From the NCBI RefSeq assembly GCF_033115175.1, contig NC_084837.1, positions 88,238,966-88,302,965 on the forward strand: a stretch of DNA of 64,000 bases, read 5' to 3'. The first letter of the stretch is position 1. Every line of letters starts with the position of its first letter. The translations under genes and the position numbers were made by a program. The notes beneath the pieces were generated by a model. That model saw nothing but the letters and a program-made list of their open reading frames with translations. It was not told the origin of the DNA and did not search any database. This stretch comes from Lepus europaeus. Its lineage: Eukaryota; Chordata; Mammalia; Lagomorpha; Leporidae. Of this stretch, positions 11,518-22,712 are shown piece after piece.

Positions 11518-11855
11518 CAACATGCCAACGTTGTGATATAGCGGGTAAAGCCACCACCTGCAGCACCAGCATCCTATATAAGTGCTGGTCCGAGACCTGG
11601 CTGCTGTACTTCCAATCCAGCTCTCTGCTATGGCCTGGGAAAGTAGCAGAAGATGGCCCAAGTCCTTGGGCCCCTGCACCCACGTGGGAGACCTGGAAGA
11701 AGCTCCTGGCTCCTGGCTTCGGATCAGCTCAGCTCCAGCCATTGCAGCCATTTGGGGAGTGAGCCAGTGGGTGGAAGACCTTTCTCTCTCCCTCTGCCTC
11801 TGCCTCTCTGTAACTCTGCCTTTCAAATAAATAAATACTTAAAAAAAAAAAAAAA
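11518..11855 (+). mobile_element. C-type SINE, sense
   Basis: Intact core and tail; the head is diverged ('catgccaacgttgtgatatag'). Confidence 0.85.
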
Positions 11856-11929
11856 GTCCGTCACATGGCCACACCTATCTATCTGCCAGGGAGGCTGGGG
11901 AGTGTGGTTCATCTCTGTGCCACAGAAAA

Positions 11930-12552
11930 GGAGGACATGACGCTGATGGACAGAGTCAGTGTCCACCACAAGAAATCACGCACTGAGGGACGGTGCCGAG
12001 ACTCGGAGCTGGTGTTGTGATGGACACTGGACTCACTGGCTCCTAGGGACAGCGGGGCAAGGCAGGGCGGGGCAGCAGGGACAAAGAGAGCAGTGGAGGC
12101 CTGGACATCGTCAGGGGAGGGCAGAGCAGACTGACTCCTCTGGGCTAAGGGTTTCCACTGAGGCACCCTGGTAGTCACAGATGCTGTTCACCAAAGGCTG
12201 TCACTGCCCTGCCTTCAGGCCAAGGGGTGGGAAGGCAACTCCTGCCCCAGCCACGCCCATTGCTGGGGGTGTGGTCATGGGACTAAGTTCTGGCATGGTG
12301 TTACTGGACCTGACAGCCCACTTGATGCAGGGTTGGGGAGAACAGAGCCCAGGGACAGGGCAGGAGCTCACAACAACAACAAACAAAAGTTACTGAACAA
12401 GAGCGAGGTTTTAGATGTGTAATTGCTGGTCAGGCTTGCTTCCACATTTTTGTCTCATTCCATGACACAGAAGTTTCTCATCTTCAGAAAAACTCCCATT
12501 GTCTTCAGCTTGTCTCACACGGTAGGCCAACGTCTAGCCAGCTCCCTTAACA
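11930..12552 (-). repeat. 3' LTR of the antisense provirus (copy A)
   Basis: Starts at 12552 on the - strand with TGTTAAGGGAGCTGG, directly after the polypurine tract. It shares segments such as 'ggaagcaagcct' and 'agacattag/agacgttgg' with the solo LTRs near 20580 and 22230. The inner end is estimated. Confidence 0.6.
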
Positions 12553-15450
12553 CCTCCCCTCAAGAGAAGTAACCCACAGTCTTACGCGGGGCGGGGGGAG
12601 AGTGAAGGTCCATATTCTGCATTGTCTTCAAGCTGGCATATGGGGGCGTGGAGCTGGTTACGGGTACTCTTCTCTTGAGGTCTGCCCTGTGGTGTTGGAA
12701 AAGATGGTCCGGCGTGGTTCACCAGGCTGATCATGTCATCTGATGGACGCACAGACTGGAGGCCCTGCCTCATCATCATCTGGAGCCGGACACCTTCTAT
12801 TCTGTTAGAGACAAAACAAACGGTGCAGTAAAGACACAGGGTCCAAGGAGCAGTGAGAGTGTGAGAACTATAAGGCCGAGGAGAGACAAAAACCGGGATT
12901 TCCACAACCCAGTGTGGGGCCAGAGATTCCAACCCTGTTCAGCCTGGTCCTAGCGCTGCCTGGCCTCAGCCAAGAGATGGTAAATACAGTTCACGTTGTC
13001 CCATTTGACCCAAACACAACCATCTCGCAGCACACCCCCTTGGGCAGCAGTTAGCATGCCTAAGACCCCCTCTTTTGAAGGACTAGGCTTGGCCATCCTT
13101 GCGCAGGGGCCCTAACCATGACAGCCTTTCCCTGGGAAAAGGCTGTGTTTTGTTCTCTCCCTGCTTTATTATTTCCTGTATCTAGGGATCTACAACCGGC
13201 TAAAGAAACGGCGGAACTGTCTTAAGGCTGTCGGAGTAGGGCTTTGCTGCACGGCCCATGTCCTCTCTGGGTCAGCCTCTGTCCCCAGGGGTGAGGACGA
13301 GCCCTAAACAGTCTACTTCTGACAGTAACCACCTTCTGCTAGGAAGTTAAGGGTGTTAGTCAAAGGTCCCAACCTGGAGTCTTGAGAGAACACAGCAGCA
13401 AATCGTCTACATATTCAAGGATCTCTCTACCCGCCTCAAGAGACTGGTTCTTTAGGTGCTCTGCAGGGGCCTGTCCAAATAGCTGGTAGCACTGTCCAAG
13501 TTAGCTGTAACTCTATGCCATTGGCAACTAAGAACCCACAGGAGGGGCCTTTAGGCTTAATGATAATAGAGCAGGCCAGGTATGTGTGAGGCCCAGACCT
13601 CTCTTCACATGGGGTATCAGAAGAGACATTGCAACACAGGCATAAATCTCCTTAGGGAAGGCACCATGTGAACTCTCATTACCAGGCAGGACCAGGAAGA
13701 GGTTAGCACAGAATAGGCAACTCCAGAATCTAAAAGAAAAGGCATGGCCTGCCTGCAGCATCCAACGACCCTAGGCCCTGGCCCCCCGGTAGCAACGCTC
13801 GGCTTGGGAGCAGATGGAGGGAAGGGCTTCCTGGGCACAGGGCCAGCAGGGCCTGTGGTGCTGACCTGGGAGTCCCCCTGCCCTCGGGGCAATGCGGTGA
13901 CCCAGCTCTTGGCAGAGAGGCCAGGGCTCTTTCAGAGGCCAGCTTCTGTTGTGACAGCTGCTCGCCCCGTGCCCTGGCTTCCACGTGGAACGCAGATGCT
14001 ATGTGGGCAGAAGTGGCCTCACTGGGTCTCCTCGATGGCAGGCAGATCACTGCGGAAAGCAGCTATCGGCTGGGCCTGCCATCGCTCCTCCACCACTCCA
14101 CCTGCTTAGCTCCTTCCTCTTCCTTCTGGTCTCTGTCACAGTAGACCTGGGGCAGCCTTTCGCATGTCAGCCAAGGGGGTGCTCGGTCCTATCCCTAACG
14201 TTTGAAGCTTCCTTCTACTACCAGGAATGGCCCGAGTTGGGAACCTACAGTCAGGGGCATCTTTAGACTGTGTGTTTTCCTGTGAGCGAGGAGAACCGTG
14301 TCCTTCTGGTAAGAGTGAACGTGTCAGTGAGCTCACACCGTCCATCTATCCATGTAGAGCTTCCCATCTCCCTCTTTGTGTCTCGTATTGTAAAGAGGCC
14401 TCCTGCCCTGAGCATTCCCCCAGGAGCCGTTCAGTCCCACGTGTCCTGTAGGGGGTACCTCCCAGTGTCTTCTACACTCAAGGCTGAGGGCTGAATCTCC
14501 AAGCACAGGAGAGCAGAGGGCACAGGGATGCTGGGTACCCACAGGGGCACTGTTCTGCGGTGGCAGTTCTTTTGGCTTTGCCTCAGGGTGGGCTCTTGGT
14601 GGCAGATTAAGTTTTAGCATGGATGAGTCCAGCATGCAGTTTTTATGGAGTTCATGATTTTCTCTTAGCGCCATAAAGGCCTGCACGTCGGGGACTTCTG
14701 TCCACTTACTGTGCCCACGGCAGAACAGGTCTAGCTATAAAATGGTATTATAATTTAAAGTTCCATTTTCTGGCCAGGCTTTCTGGTCACCTAATTTATA
14801 TTGTGGCCAGGTGGTGCTGCAAAGAGAAATTAGCCATTTCATTCATCCTTAAAGTCAGTGAAGGAGGGGGAGTCAAATGTGACCAATTTTTGAGAACACG
14901 TCCTAGAGGTGAGCCGAGGGGGATGAGGGTCAGTTCCCCATCTGAAAGGGAACAGGGAAGCTAGGGCAGGCGTCCCCGCCATCCGAAGCGCTGCCACCTC
15001 CCGACGCCTGGAGAGCTCCATGTAAGTTCTTCCCAGGGCTTCGGGACTGAGCGTGGAGCACGTGGGCTGCGGGCCAGGGGATTCCACACTTCACTGGCAT
15101 TTACCCCATACCCCATTAATGTGTTGACCACACAGCCCGGCTCATTTCTGGTATCCGTATGCACCACATGAGCCATCTGCAACCGTGTCTAAGTGTCCTT
15201 GGGGACCTCTCCTCCCTTTTGGCTGCACCTCCCACAAAATGCCCGGCTATTTAACGTTCAGCTTGTCTGAGCCTCTGTCAGTCACCCTGTAGAGCATCTG
15301 GCCTGTTGACAGAGCCTGCTGGCTTGGGCAGGACAAGAGCATGCATTTATCCCATTTTTGGTTTTGTTTGTTTACCCTTTAATTCGACCAGCCATGGCTG
15401 CTGGGTAGCTACTGGCAAAATGCACCCAGCTACTGAGTAAAACCCCAGGC
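11930..15450 (-). mobile_element. Degenerate gammaretrovirus-like provirus, antisense (copy A)
   Basis: Read on the - strand: a gag start with an MGN-type N-terminus at about 14941 and matrix-like sequence to about 14600; capsid-end and nucleocapsid-like remnants near 14130-13880; a protease remnant with a DSG active-site triplet near 13700-13740; a reverse-transcriptase remnant with the YVDD motif at 13402-13413 and downstream thumb sequence to about 13150; then only the tail of the env transmembrane subunit (about 12930-12600). A polypurine tract (gaggggagg) and the LTR start TGTTAAGG follow at 12552. RNase H, integrase and most of env are gone; gag and pol carry stops and frameshifts. No 5' LTR was identified. 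Copy B has the same structure, so the damage predates duplication. Confidence 0.75.
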
Positions 15451-15689
15451 CTGACACAGGTATCCTGTCCAGTGGCAAGGATTTCCCATGGGTGCATTGC
15501 TGGACCCCTATGTAGACATTCTGCCCCCAACCTGGGGAGGTTAACCTTTAGCGCCTTGGGACCCTCAGTACCTGGAGAAGGCAGGGGAGGGGTGCGAGCG
15601 AGGTTAGGAGTGCAGTGGGGGAGGGCAGCCAGCTCCCTGTCTCAGCGACGACCGAGCATACATTCCCGCCACCCTCTGCAGCCCCCTGA

Positions 15690-16000
15690 GAGACAGGAAG
15701 CAACCCTAGGTCCACAGCCAGGGACAAAGGGCCCAGCTGACTCCAGCCTAATGTGCAGAAGGACAAAGAGCCCCCAGGACTCAAAAACTGAAAACCAAAC
15801 AGGATGTGGTTACAGCTGGACTCGGCCAGCTCCAGATGCTGACTCCCCAGCAATGAGATGGTCCTGAGATGTGTGATGCTTGCAAAACCCTGCCCCAACT
15901 TCCCCCAGCCCAAAGGACACAAAGCCCTAGGCTCCTGCTCGAGAACACCTCTCACTGAGGGAGCTTTCCTTTGCTTCAATAGAACTTTGCTCTCCCTCGG
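15690..16000 (+). repeat. Possible LTR-like fragment, sense (copy A)
   Basis: The + strand ends with 'gcttcaatagaactttgctctccctc', resembling the poly(A)-signal end of a mammalian LTR, directly before a SINE. A copy lies at 57648-57958. Weak, similarity by eye only. Confidence 0.25.
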
Positions 16001-16305
16001 GACTGGCATTGTGGTGTCGTGGGTCAAGCTGCTGTCTGCAACGCCAACATCCCGTACGAGCACTGATTCGAGGCCCAGCTGCTCCGCTTCGGATCCAGCT
16101 CCCTACTAATGTGCCTGGGAAAGCAGCAGAAGAGGGCCCCAGTTCATGGGCCCCTGCCAACCACATAGGATCCAGATGGAATTCTAGGCTCCTGGCTCTG
16201 TTGTAGCTACTTGGGGAAGGAACGAGAAGATGGAAGACCTGTCTCTCCCACTCTGTAACTCTACCCTTTAAATAAATAAGACATAAAATCTTAAATATAA
16301 AAAAA
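16000..16305 (+). mobile_element. C-type SINE, sense
   Basis: Head 'ggactggcattgtggtgtcgtg'; directly followed by a second element. Confidence 0.8.
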
Positions 16306-16605
16306 TGGACTGGCATTGTGCACAGTGGGTAAAGCCACTACCTGCAACACCAGCATTGCATATAGGCACTGGTTCATGTCTCAGCTGCTCCACTTCCAAT
16401 CCAGCTCCCTGCTAACGAGCCTGGGAAAAGCAGTGGAAGATGGACCCAAGTCCCCAGGGCCCTGCACCCACACCGGAGACCTGGAAGAAGCTCCTGGCTC
16501 CTTGGCTTCAGCCTAGCTCAGCCCTGGCCATTGGGACCATCTGGGAATGAACCAGTGGATGGAAGATGTCTGTGACATTCACATAAATAAATAAATCTTT
16601 TAAAA
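16306..16605 (+). mobile_element. C-type SINE, sense
   Basis: Head 'ggactggcattgtgcacagtg', lacking the CT-rich segment near 16570. Confidence 0.78.
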
Positions 16606-17727
16606 TATAAATTTCACACCATGCTTTCGCTTTTCACTCAAAGTTTCCTTCCTGCTCATGTTTTCTTGTCCATTTGTCTTGGTCACAGGTCGTGAACCTG
16701 AGCAGACAGAATTGTAGTCTGCTGCACCAACACAACCAATGGAACATGCAGGACAGGCCATGTCTGGCCTGGAGCTGTGGGGGATGGGGCCGCTCTGGAA
16801 CCACACCCCTTTGATGCCAGGATGTAAACCATCAGACCCTTAAAGGAGCACTTGTGAGTTTGGCATCATTGTAGAAACTGTTTACGCGACCTAAATTAAC
16901 TCACACAGCTATCATCTCTGCAAGCTGACAGTCTCGGCCTGTGAGAGCTGCAGGGATCCACCTGACAGTCAAAATCCAGAGAGGCCGGCCAGAAGTTACA
17001 TTTAAGGAATTGTGGGAGGTGCAAACCACTTGGTGAAAACAGGATCTTAGACTTTTTGTGAAAGTATTAATCCATTGAACCTGAACACTTTACCCAAGGC
17101 TGTGGCCCAGATCTAATTAGAGTTCTGGGAGTCACTCAAACAGGCAGATCATGTGAGCTCCTTTAAGACCCATTTTTGTTTTCAAGCAATCAAGACCTGA
17201 TAAGGACATCAAAAAAACGTACTGCTCAATTGAAGGATTAGCATGAGGCATGTGAACCCATGACTTAGGACAATTAAATATATAATGGAACAAAGAGGTA
17301 GAGAAGACACAGGACCTAACTGTAACATAATTTCTTCTAACCTCACCCAGCTTAATCTCAGACACCCTTCACTTCCACAAACCTTTACAACATACCTCAT
17401 CCTCTTTCTCAACCAACCTTACCAAGAATACATGCTTCCTCCACACTTTCTTTCCTACCTACTGTTTCCTTCAATTCATCTCCTAACATAGTCCTCCAAT
17501 ATCTCGAAATTAAGAGGAACATATATTTAAAAGAACAATTTGTACAGCTGCATTTGATCTGTTTCCACAATTATATTTTGCCAAGTGTTGCACACTTTAG
17601 CCTAAAAAACATGTAAGTACAGAATCAAGACTGTTTTCCTAAAAGACAGAACTGCATGAACCTAATAGCAAATATTGTCATAGAATCACAACTGAATGTC
17701 AAAAGACTTATAAAGATGGTCATGAAG
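16606..17727. other. No gene recognised
   Basis: AT-rich unique-looking sequence with a pyrimidine-rich patch at about 17335-17490. I saw no difference from copy B here. Confidence 0.45.
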
Positions 17728-18030
17728 GGGCCAGTGCTGTGGCGTAGCTGGTGAAGCAGCCTGCAGTGCCAGCATCCCATGTGGGCACCAGTTTGAGTCC
17801 TGGCTGCTCCACTTCCAGTCTGGAGAACAGCGGAGGATGGCCCAAGTCCTTGGGGCCCTGCACCCACATGGGAGACCTGGAGGAAGCGCCTGGCTTAGCA
17901 TCGGCCAACTCCAGTCGTTGCAGCCATTTGGGGAGTGAACCGGCAGATGGAAGATTTTTCTCTCGCTCTTTTTTTTTAATTCTCTACCTTTCAAATAAAT
18001 AAATAAATCTAAATTAAAGAAAGAAAAAGA
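17728..18030 (+). mobile_element. C-type SINE, sense
   Basis: Slightly shortened in the middle ('ccagtctggagaacagcgg'). Confidence 0.82.
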
Positions 18031-18197
18031 TGGTCATTGGCATTAGCTTTTTTAAAAAATACAAGGAAATCATCTGTTCATTAATGTCGTGAACATCTAC
18101 TAATATCTGTGTAATCTAAGTCTTCATTTAGTATTGCATATTGTACAATAAAAGACAAAATTTTACTGAAAAAAAAAAAAAAAGAAAAAGATGGTCA

Positions 18198-18822
18198 TTG
18201 GGACCAGCATTACGGCACAGTAAGCTGCTGCTTGTGATGCTGACATCCCCTGTGAGCGCCAGTCTGAGTCCCGGCTGCTCCATTTCTGATCCAGCTCCCT
18301 GGGAAAGCAGGGAAAGATGGCACAAGTACTTGGACCCCTGCCACCCACATGAGAGACCTGGATGAGGTTCCAGGCTCCTGGCTTTGGCCTGGCCCAGCCC
18401 CAGCTGTTGTGACCATCTGGGGAGTAAAGCAGCAGATGGAAGATTTCTCTCTCTCCTTCTCTCTCTGTAACTCTGCCTTTTTATTTATTTATTTATTTAT
18501 TTATTTAATGGAAAGACAAAGTTACAGAGAGAGAAGGAGAGAAAGAGATCTTTCACCCACCGGTTCACTTGCCAAATAGCTGCAACTGAGAGGGCTGGGG
18601 CTGGACCAGGCCGAAGCCAGAATCCAGGAGTTTCATGTGGGTCTCCCACGTGGATGGCAGGGGCCCAAACACTCAGGCCACCTTCTGTTGCTTTCCCAGG
18701 CCATTAGCAGGGAGCTGGATTGGAAATGGAGCAGCCGGCACTGGGACCAGAACCCATATGGGATGTTATGCTACAGCACTGCTCCCTCTGTAACTCTTTT
18801 AAATAAATAAATCATCTTTAAA
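18198..18822 (+). mobile_element. Sense SINE carrying an antisense SINE in its tail
   Basis: Sense element 18198-18478; antisense element 18509-18782 inserted in its TTTA tail; the residual tail follows to 18822. Confidence 0.78.
18480..18508 (+). repeat. (TTTA)n microsatellite (copy A)
   Basis: Junction between a sense SINE and an antisense SINE inserted in its tail; longer in copy B (60440-60480). Confidence 0.8.
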
Positions 18823-19141
18823 AGATCAGCCAGCCACAGTAACAACTCAGCAATCTATATAGACTTTTAGAAAGAACACACAGAGCATTTTGTCCTGTCC
18901 GGTGTGGGGACCTATAATGAGTGGCAGCGGCGATGGGCAAGCTCTTTAACAGGCACATATTGTCTACAACCACGGAACACAGGGATCTGAAATAGGCAAT
19001 CAGAGAAACTCAGAACTTAATAAGCAAGAAAATGTGGACGCTTTGGGACAGGAGGCCCGCCACTGCTAACCTAGGAGGATGCTTAAAGTGCTGGAAAACT
19101 TGGCCCAGCAAGCGGTCTTGTTAGTGGTAAAAACAGTTTTG

Positions 19142-19442
19142 GGAGCAGGCGTTGTGGCACAGTGGGGTAAGGCACCACCTGCAATGTGGGTATTCCATAC
19201 CAGCACTGGTTCACAACCTGGCTGCTCTGTTTCTAATCCAACACCCTGATAATGTACCTGGAAAAGCAGTATCAGCTGGGCCAAGAGCTTGGACCCCTGC
19301 CACCCGCACAGCAGACCCGGATGGAGTTCCAGGCTCCTGGCTTCAGCCTGGCACAGCCCTGGCCATTGAAGCCATTTGGAGAATGAACCAGCACATGGAA
19401 GCGCTCTCCCCCTTCTCTCTGCAACTCTGCCTTTCAAACACA
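19142..19442 (+). mobile_element. C-type SINE, sense
   Basis: Older copy ('gggagcaggcgttgtggcacag'); short tail 'ctttcaaacacatttt'. Confidence 0.75.
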
Positions 19443-20139
19443 TTTTCATTTTCATAGCAGTTTAAGAGAAACCATCGAGACCAGTGCTTGCCAGTACTGC
19501 TTACAAAACGGTGGGAGAGGCAGAGGGAGAGGCCCATGGCATCCTGCAGTAGGGAAGTGAGAAGCAAAGCTCTGAGGGCTGGCTGAAACTCGGGGCCTGG
19601 ACTGCTAGACAGACAGGACATCCCCCGCCATGCCGACACAGATGAGGGAGAAGGGGGAGAGGGCAGACCCTGGGCAGGTCAGGCCATCGGGGAGGCCCGA
19701 GAGGGCCAGCGTGGGCAGAGTGAGCCAGCTGGCCCTGGTCTCTTGAAAGATACTCGTGATGGGACTGGCCGTGGGGCGTGGGCAGGTGTGTGTCTGCACA
19801 AGTGTGGCCAAGAGACTTTGGCTAAAAGACCGGGGAAAGGCCAGGGTGATGATGATGTGGGAGCAGCAACGTGTTAGTCTAGGGCTGCTGAGCTGGCAGC
19901 CTTAAAGAACCCCCGAGTGTAAGTCCATCCTCCTACTGGCCAATCAAAACACCCTCTGTCCTGGGACGCATCTGCTCTGTCCTGCGGAGGTGGCTGCAAG
20001 TGCTGTGTGGGTGCCCGCGCGTCCTCCGCCTCTCCTCCTTGATGGGCATTTCTCTGTGTGGGCCGACCCACGCTCATGTGTGTACCTGTTCACTTTTCGT
20101 GCCTTTTGAATAAAATCTGTTATTAGTTTGCGCACCTTA
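19443..20139. other. No gene recognised; possible LTR-like sequence
   Basis: On the + strand 'ccaatcaaaacaccct' near 19940 and 'ttttgaataaaatctg' near 20105 could be the CAAT and poly(A) parts of another old LTR. Support is weak. Confidence 0.25.
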
Positions 20140-20580
20140 CAAGGGTCTGCACTTAGAATGCTCCTCTGGGTAAGGGACAAGAGCCCGGAATAGAAACCAA
20201 TACTCCCCAGCCCACATCACCTAGGTTAAAAGCCTCTGGCAGAGGCCTTGGCTGCCCCCAGACAAGGCAGGAGAAAGGATTAAAGGTGGCTAGCCACACA
20301 ATATTCCTCAGGGCAAGGTCGCTCAGGACTTATCACTGCTCTCATTCTCTCCTGGCAGACTAGGACTGGAGTAGGGAGGGGGAGATTCCTCAGGGAGGGG
20401 CTGGAACCCACCCAACAAGCTCACTGAACCAGCACAAGGTTGCAAATACATCATTGCTGGCCACTTGCTTCTACATTCTTCCTCATGCTACCCAACAGAA
20501 ATTCCCCATTTTCTTAAAAATCCCCATCGTCTTTACCCCTCTAACACATATACATTAATGTCTGTCTAGCTACCTTAACA
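20140..20580 (-). repeat. Solo LTR, antisense (copy A)
   Basis: On the - strand it begins TGTTAAGGTAGCTAGAC at 20580 and resembles the provirus LTR for about 300 bases. The flank beyond 20580 lacks a polypurine tract or env sequence, so it is a solo LTR. The lower boundary is estimated. Confidence 0.5.
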
Positions 20581-20647
20581 TGACCAACCATCCTACAAAG
20601 AAGTCATTCTGATCCATTCTAGATCATTCATGCTAAGAACCAGGGGG

Positions 20648-20962
20648 TGGAGGCCAGCATCGTGGCAAAACGGGTTAATGCTGTAACATCAGCATCCCAT
20701 GGGGGCGGCAGTTTGAGTCTCAGCAACTTCGTTTCTCATCCAGCTTCTTATTAGTGGCCTAGGATAGCATAGTAAGATGGCCCAGGTACATGGGGTCCTG
20801 AACCCATGTGGGAGACCTGCATGAAGCTCCTGGCTTTGGCCTGACCCAGCCCTGGCTGTTGTGGATACCTGGGGAGTGAACCAGTGGATGGAAGATAGCG
20901 CGCTCTCTCTCTCTCTGCTTCTCCTTCTCTGTAACTCTGCCTTTCAAATCAATAAGTGAATC
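20648..20962 (+). mobile_element. C-type SINE, sense
   Basis: Head 'ggaggccagcatcgtggcaaa'; tail 'cctttcaaatcaataag'. Confidence 0.8.
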
Positions 20963-21016
20963 TGAACGAAACAAAACAAAACTAAGGGGTCATGCTTTTA
21001 GAAATGCGATTTGCAG

Positions 21017-21315
21017 GCCCGGCATTTTGGCAAAGCGGGTAAAGCTGCCGCTTACAGTACTGGCATCCAATATGGGCCCCAGTTTGAGGCCAGACTGCTC
21101 CACTTCCGATGCAGGTCTCTGCTATGGCCTGGAAAATAGAAAGTAGAAGATGTCCCAAGTGCTTAGGCCCCTGCACCCATGTGGGAGAACCGGACCCAGC
21201 TCCTGGCTTTGGATCACCCCAACTCTGGCCATTCTGGCCATTTGGGGAGTGCACCAGTGCATAGATATTTCTGCCTCTCTAATTCTGCCTTTCAAATAGC
21301 TAAATAACTCTTTTT
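21017..21315 (+). mobile_element. C-type SINE, sense
   Basis: Head 'aggcccggcattttggcaaag'; lacks most of the CT stretch. Confidence 0.78.
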
Positions 21316-21434
21316 TTAAATGTGATTCGCACATTATTGTCACAATGCAAGCAAAGGCTTTGGATTACTTAAAGTATTGATAAAAAATCAACTTTTGGCT
21401 AAAATTCCAATCTTACCCTTTGAGAAATCATTGG

Positions 21435-21725
21435 GGGGGGGGGGTATGGCACAGTAACTGAGCTGCCCCAGGACGCCTGCCTCTTATAACAAAGGGCCTA
21501 CATTCCAATTCCTGCTAAGCATACCCTGGGAGACACCAGATGATGGCTCAAGTACTTGGGTCCTTCCACCCCCATGGGAGACTCAAATGGAGTTCCTGAC
21601 TCCTAGCTTCGGCCTGGCCCAGCCCTGCCCTCGCTGTTGCAGGTGTCAGGGAAGTGAACCAGTAAATGAGCGCTCTCTATTTGTCTCCCTCTGCCTTTCA
21701 AAATCAAATAAATTTAAACATTTTA
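21435..21725 (+). mobile_element. C-type SINE, sense
   Basis: Follows a G-run of variable length between copies (21432-21442); old and diverged. Confidence 0.65.
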
Positions 21726-21741
21726 TAAAGACCATTCAGCT

Positions 21742-22231
21742 TGTTGCCAGAAACGGCTCAGAGGGTCTTGTCTCCGCAGAAGAAGGCATTCAGATGTGAG
21801 CAAGCAGTGGTTAAGTGAGGCAGCAGAGTTTAAAGAAGAGGAACAACACCTGATAAGCCAGGTGGCCGTGTCAGGAAAGGACTGAGAGCCCAGTCTGCAT
21901 CCAGACCGAAGGTTTTACAGAAGTTGGGTATGGCCCACCAATTCGGGGATATCGCGGGCTGGAGGGCTTCCTGGGCACGGAACTCTTAAAATTCCTCCCC
22001 AAACTTCCTCAGCACAGTGTTGATGGACCTACCAGCCCTCTTGGTGCAGGCAGGCTGGGCTAGGGAGAAGACCATCCAAGGTTAAGGAACAAGGGTAAGA
22101 CTTTGGATGGGCAAATGCTGAGCTGCTTCCAAGGCTTGCTTCTACATTTCTTCCTTCATTCAACGCCACAAAAAATAAATTCCCATTTTCTCTGGCCCCT
22201 CTTACACACACAGGCTAATGTCTACCTAGCT
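21742..22231 (-). repeat. LTR, antisense, broken by a SINE (copy A)
   Basis: LTR of the same family: on the - strand it opens near 22231 with GTAGCTAGGTAGACATTAG, shares 'tagaagcaagcct' with the others, and ends GGCAACA at 21742. Its first bases are cut by an antisense SINE starting at 22232. Confidence 0.5.
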
Positions 22232-22500
22232 ACCTGAGAGAGAGAGAAACTTCTATCCAAGGGCTCATTCTCCAAATGCCCACAACCTCCAGAGCTGGGC
22301 CAGGCTAAGGCCAGGAGCCACAGCCAGGAACCCCATCCAGATCTCTCACATGGAACCCAAATAAGTGAGCCGTCATCTGCTGCCTCCAGGGTGCACATCA
22401 GCAGGAAGCCGCCTGGAAGCAGAGGTGACGCTCAATCCCAGGCTCTCCACTATGGGACACAGGAGTCCCAAGTGACAACCTCTGCTCCAAACACACGCCC
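22232..22500 (-). mobile_element. C-type SINE, antisense
   Basis: Begins in GAGA and cuts into the LTR at 22231. Confidence 0.65.
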
Positions 22501-22509
22501 TGTCCAACA

Positions 22510-22712
22510 TTTATTTTATACATTTTATATGACAGGCAGAGTTACAGAGAGAGAGGTCTTCCATCTGCTGGTTCACTCCCCTAATGGCCTCAATGGCTGG
22601 CCGGAGCTCCGCCAATCCAAAGCCAGGAGCTTCTTCGAGGTCTCCCACGCGGGTGCAGGGGCCCAAGGACTCGGGCCATCCTCTGCTGTTTTAGCAGGGA
22701 GCTGTCAGAAGC
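22510..22712 (-). mobile_element. C-type SINE, antisense, truncated by the retrocopy
   Basis: Breaks off at 'agcagggagctgtcagaag' where the DNAJC19 A-tail begins; the missing head was not found on the far side. Confidence 0.75.

Larger units (their letters stand above)
1..22030 (+). repeat. Segmental duplication, copy A
   Basis: Direct repeat of 42257-64000 along its whole length. Base 1 aligns with 42257 and base 22030 with 64000, so the repeat runs off the left edge of the window. The offset drifts between about 41917 and 42315 because of indels: extra sequence in A near 107-381, a SINE in A at 9417-9748, and minisatellite expansion in B near 46100-46597. It contains the two TIPIN-like exons, the antisense provirus, solo LTRs and many SINEs. 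Mismatches are frequent up to about 16060 and rare afterwards. Confidence 0.97.

Noticed and set aside
13744-14109. 121-codon + frame (and 55661-56176 in B)
   Set aside because: Shadow of the antisense provirus gag/protease region.
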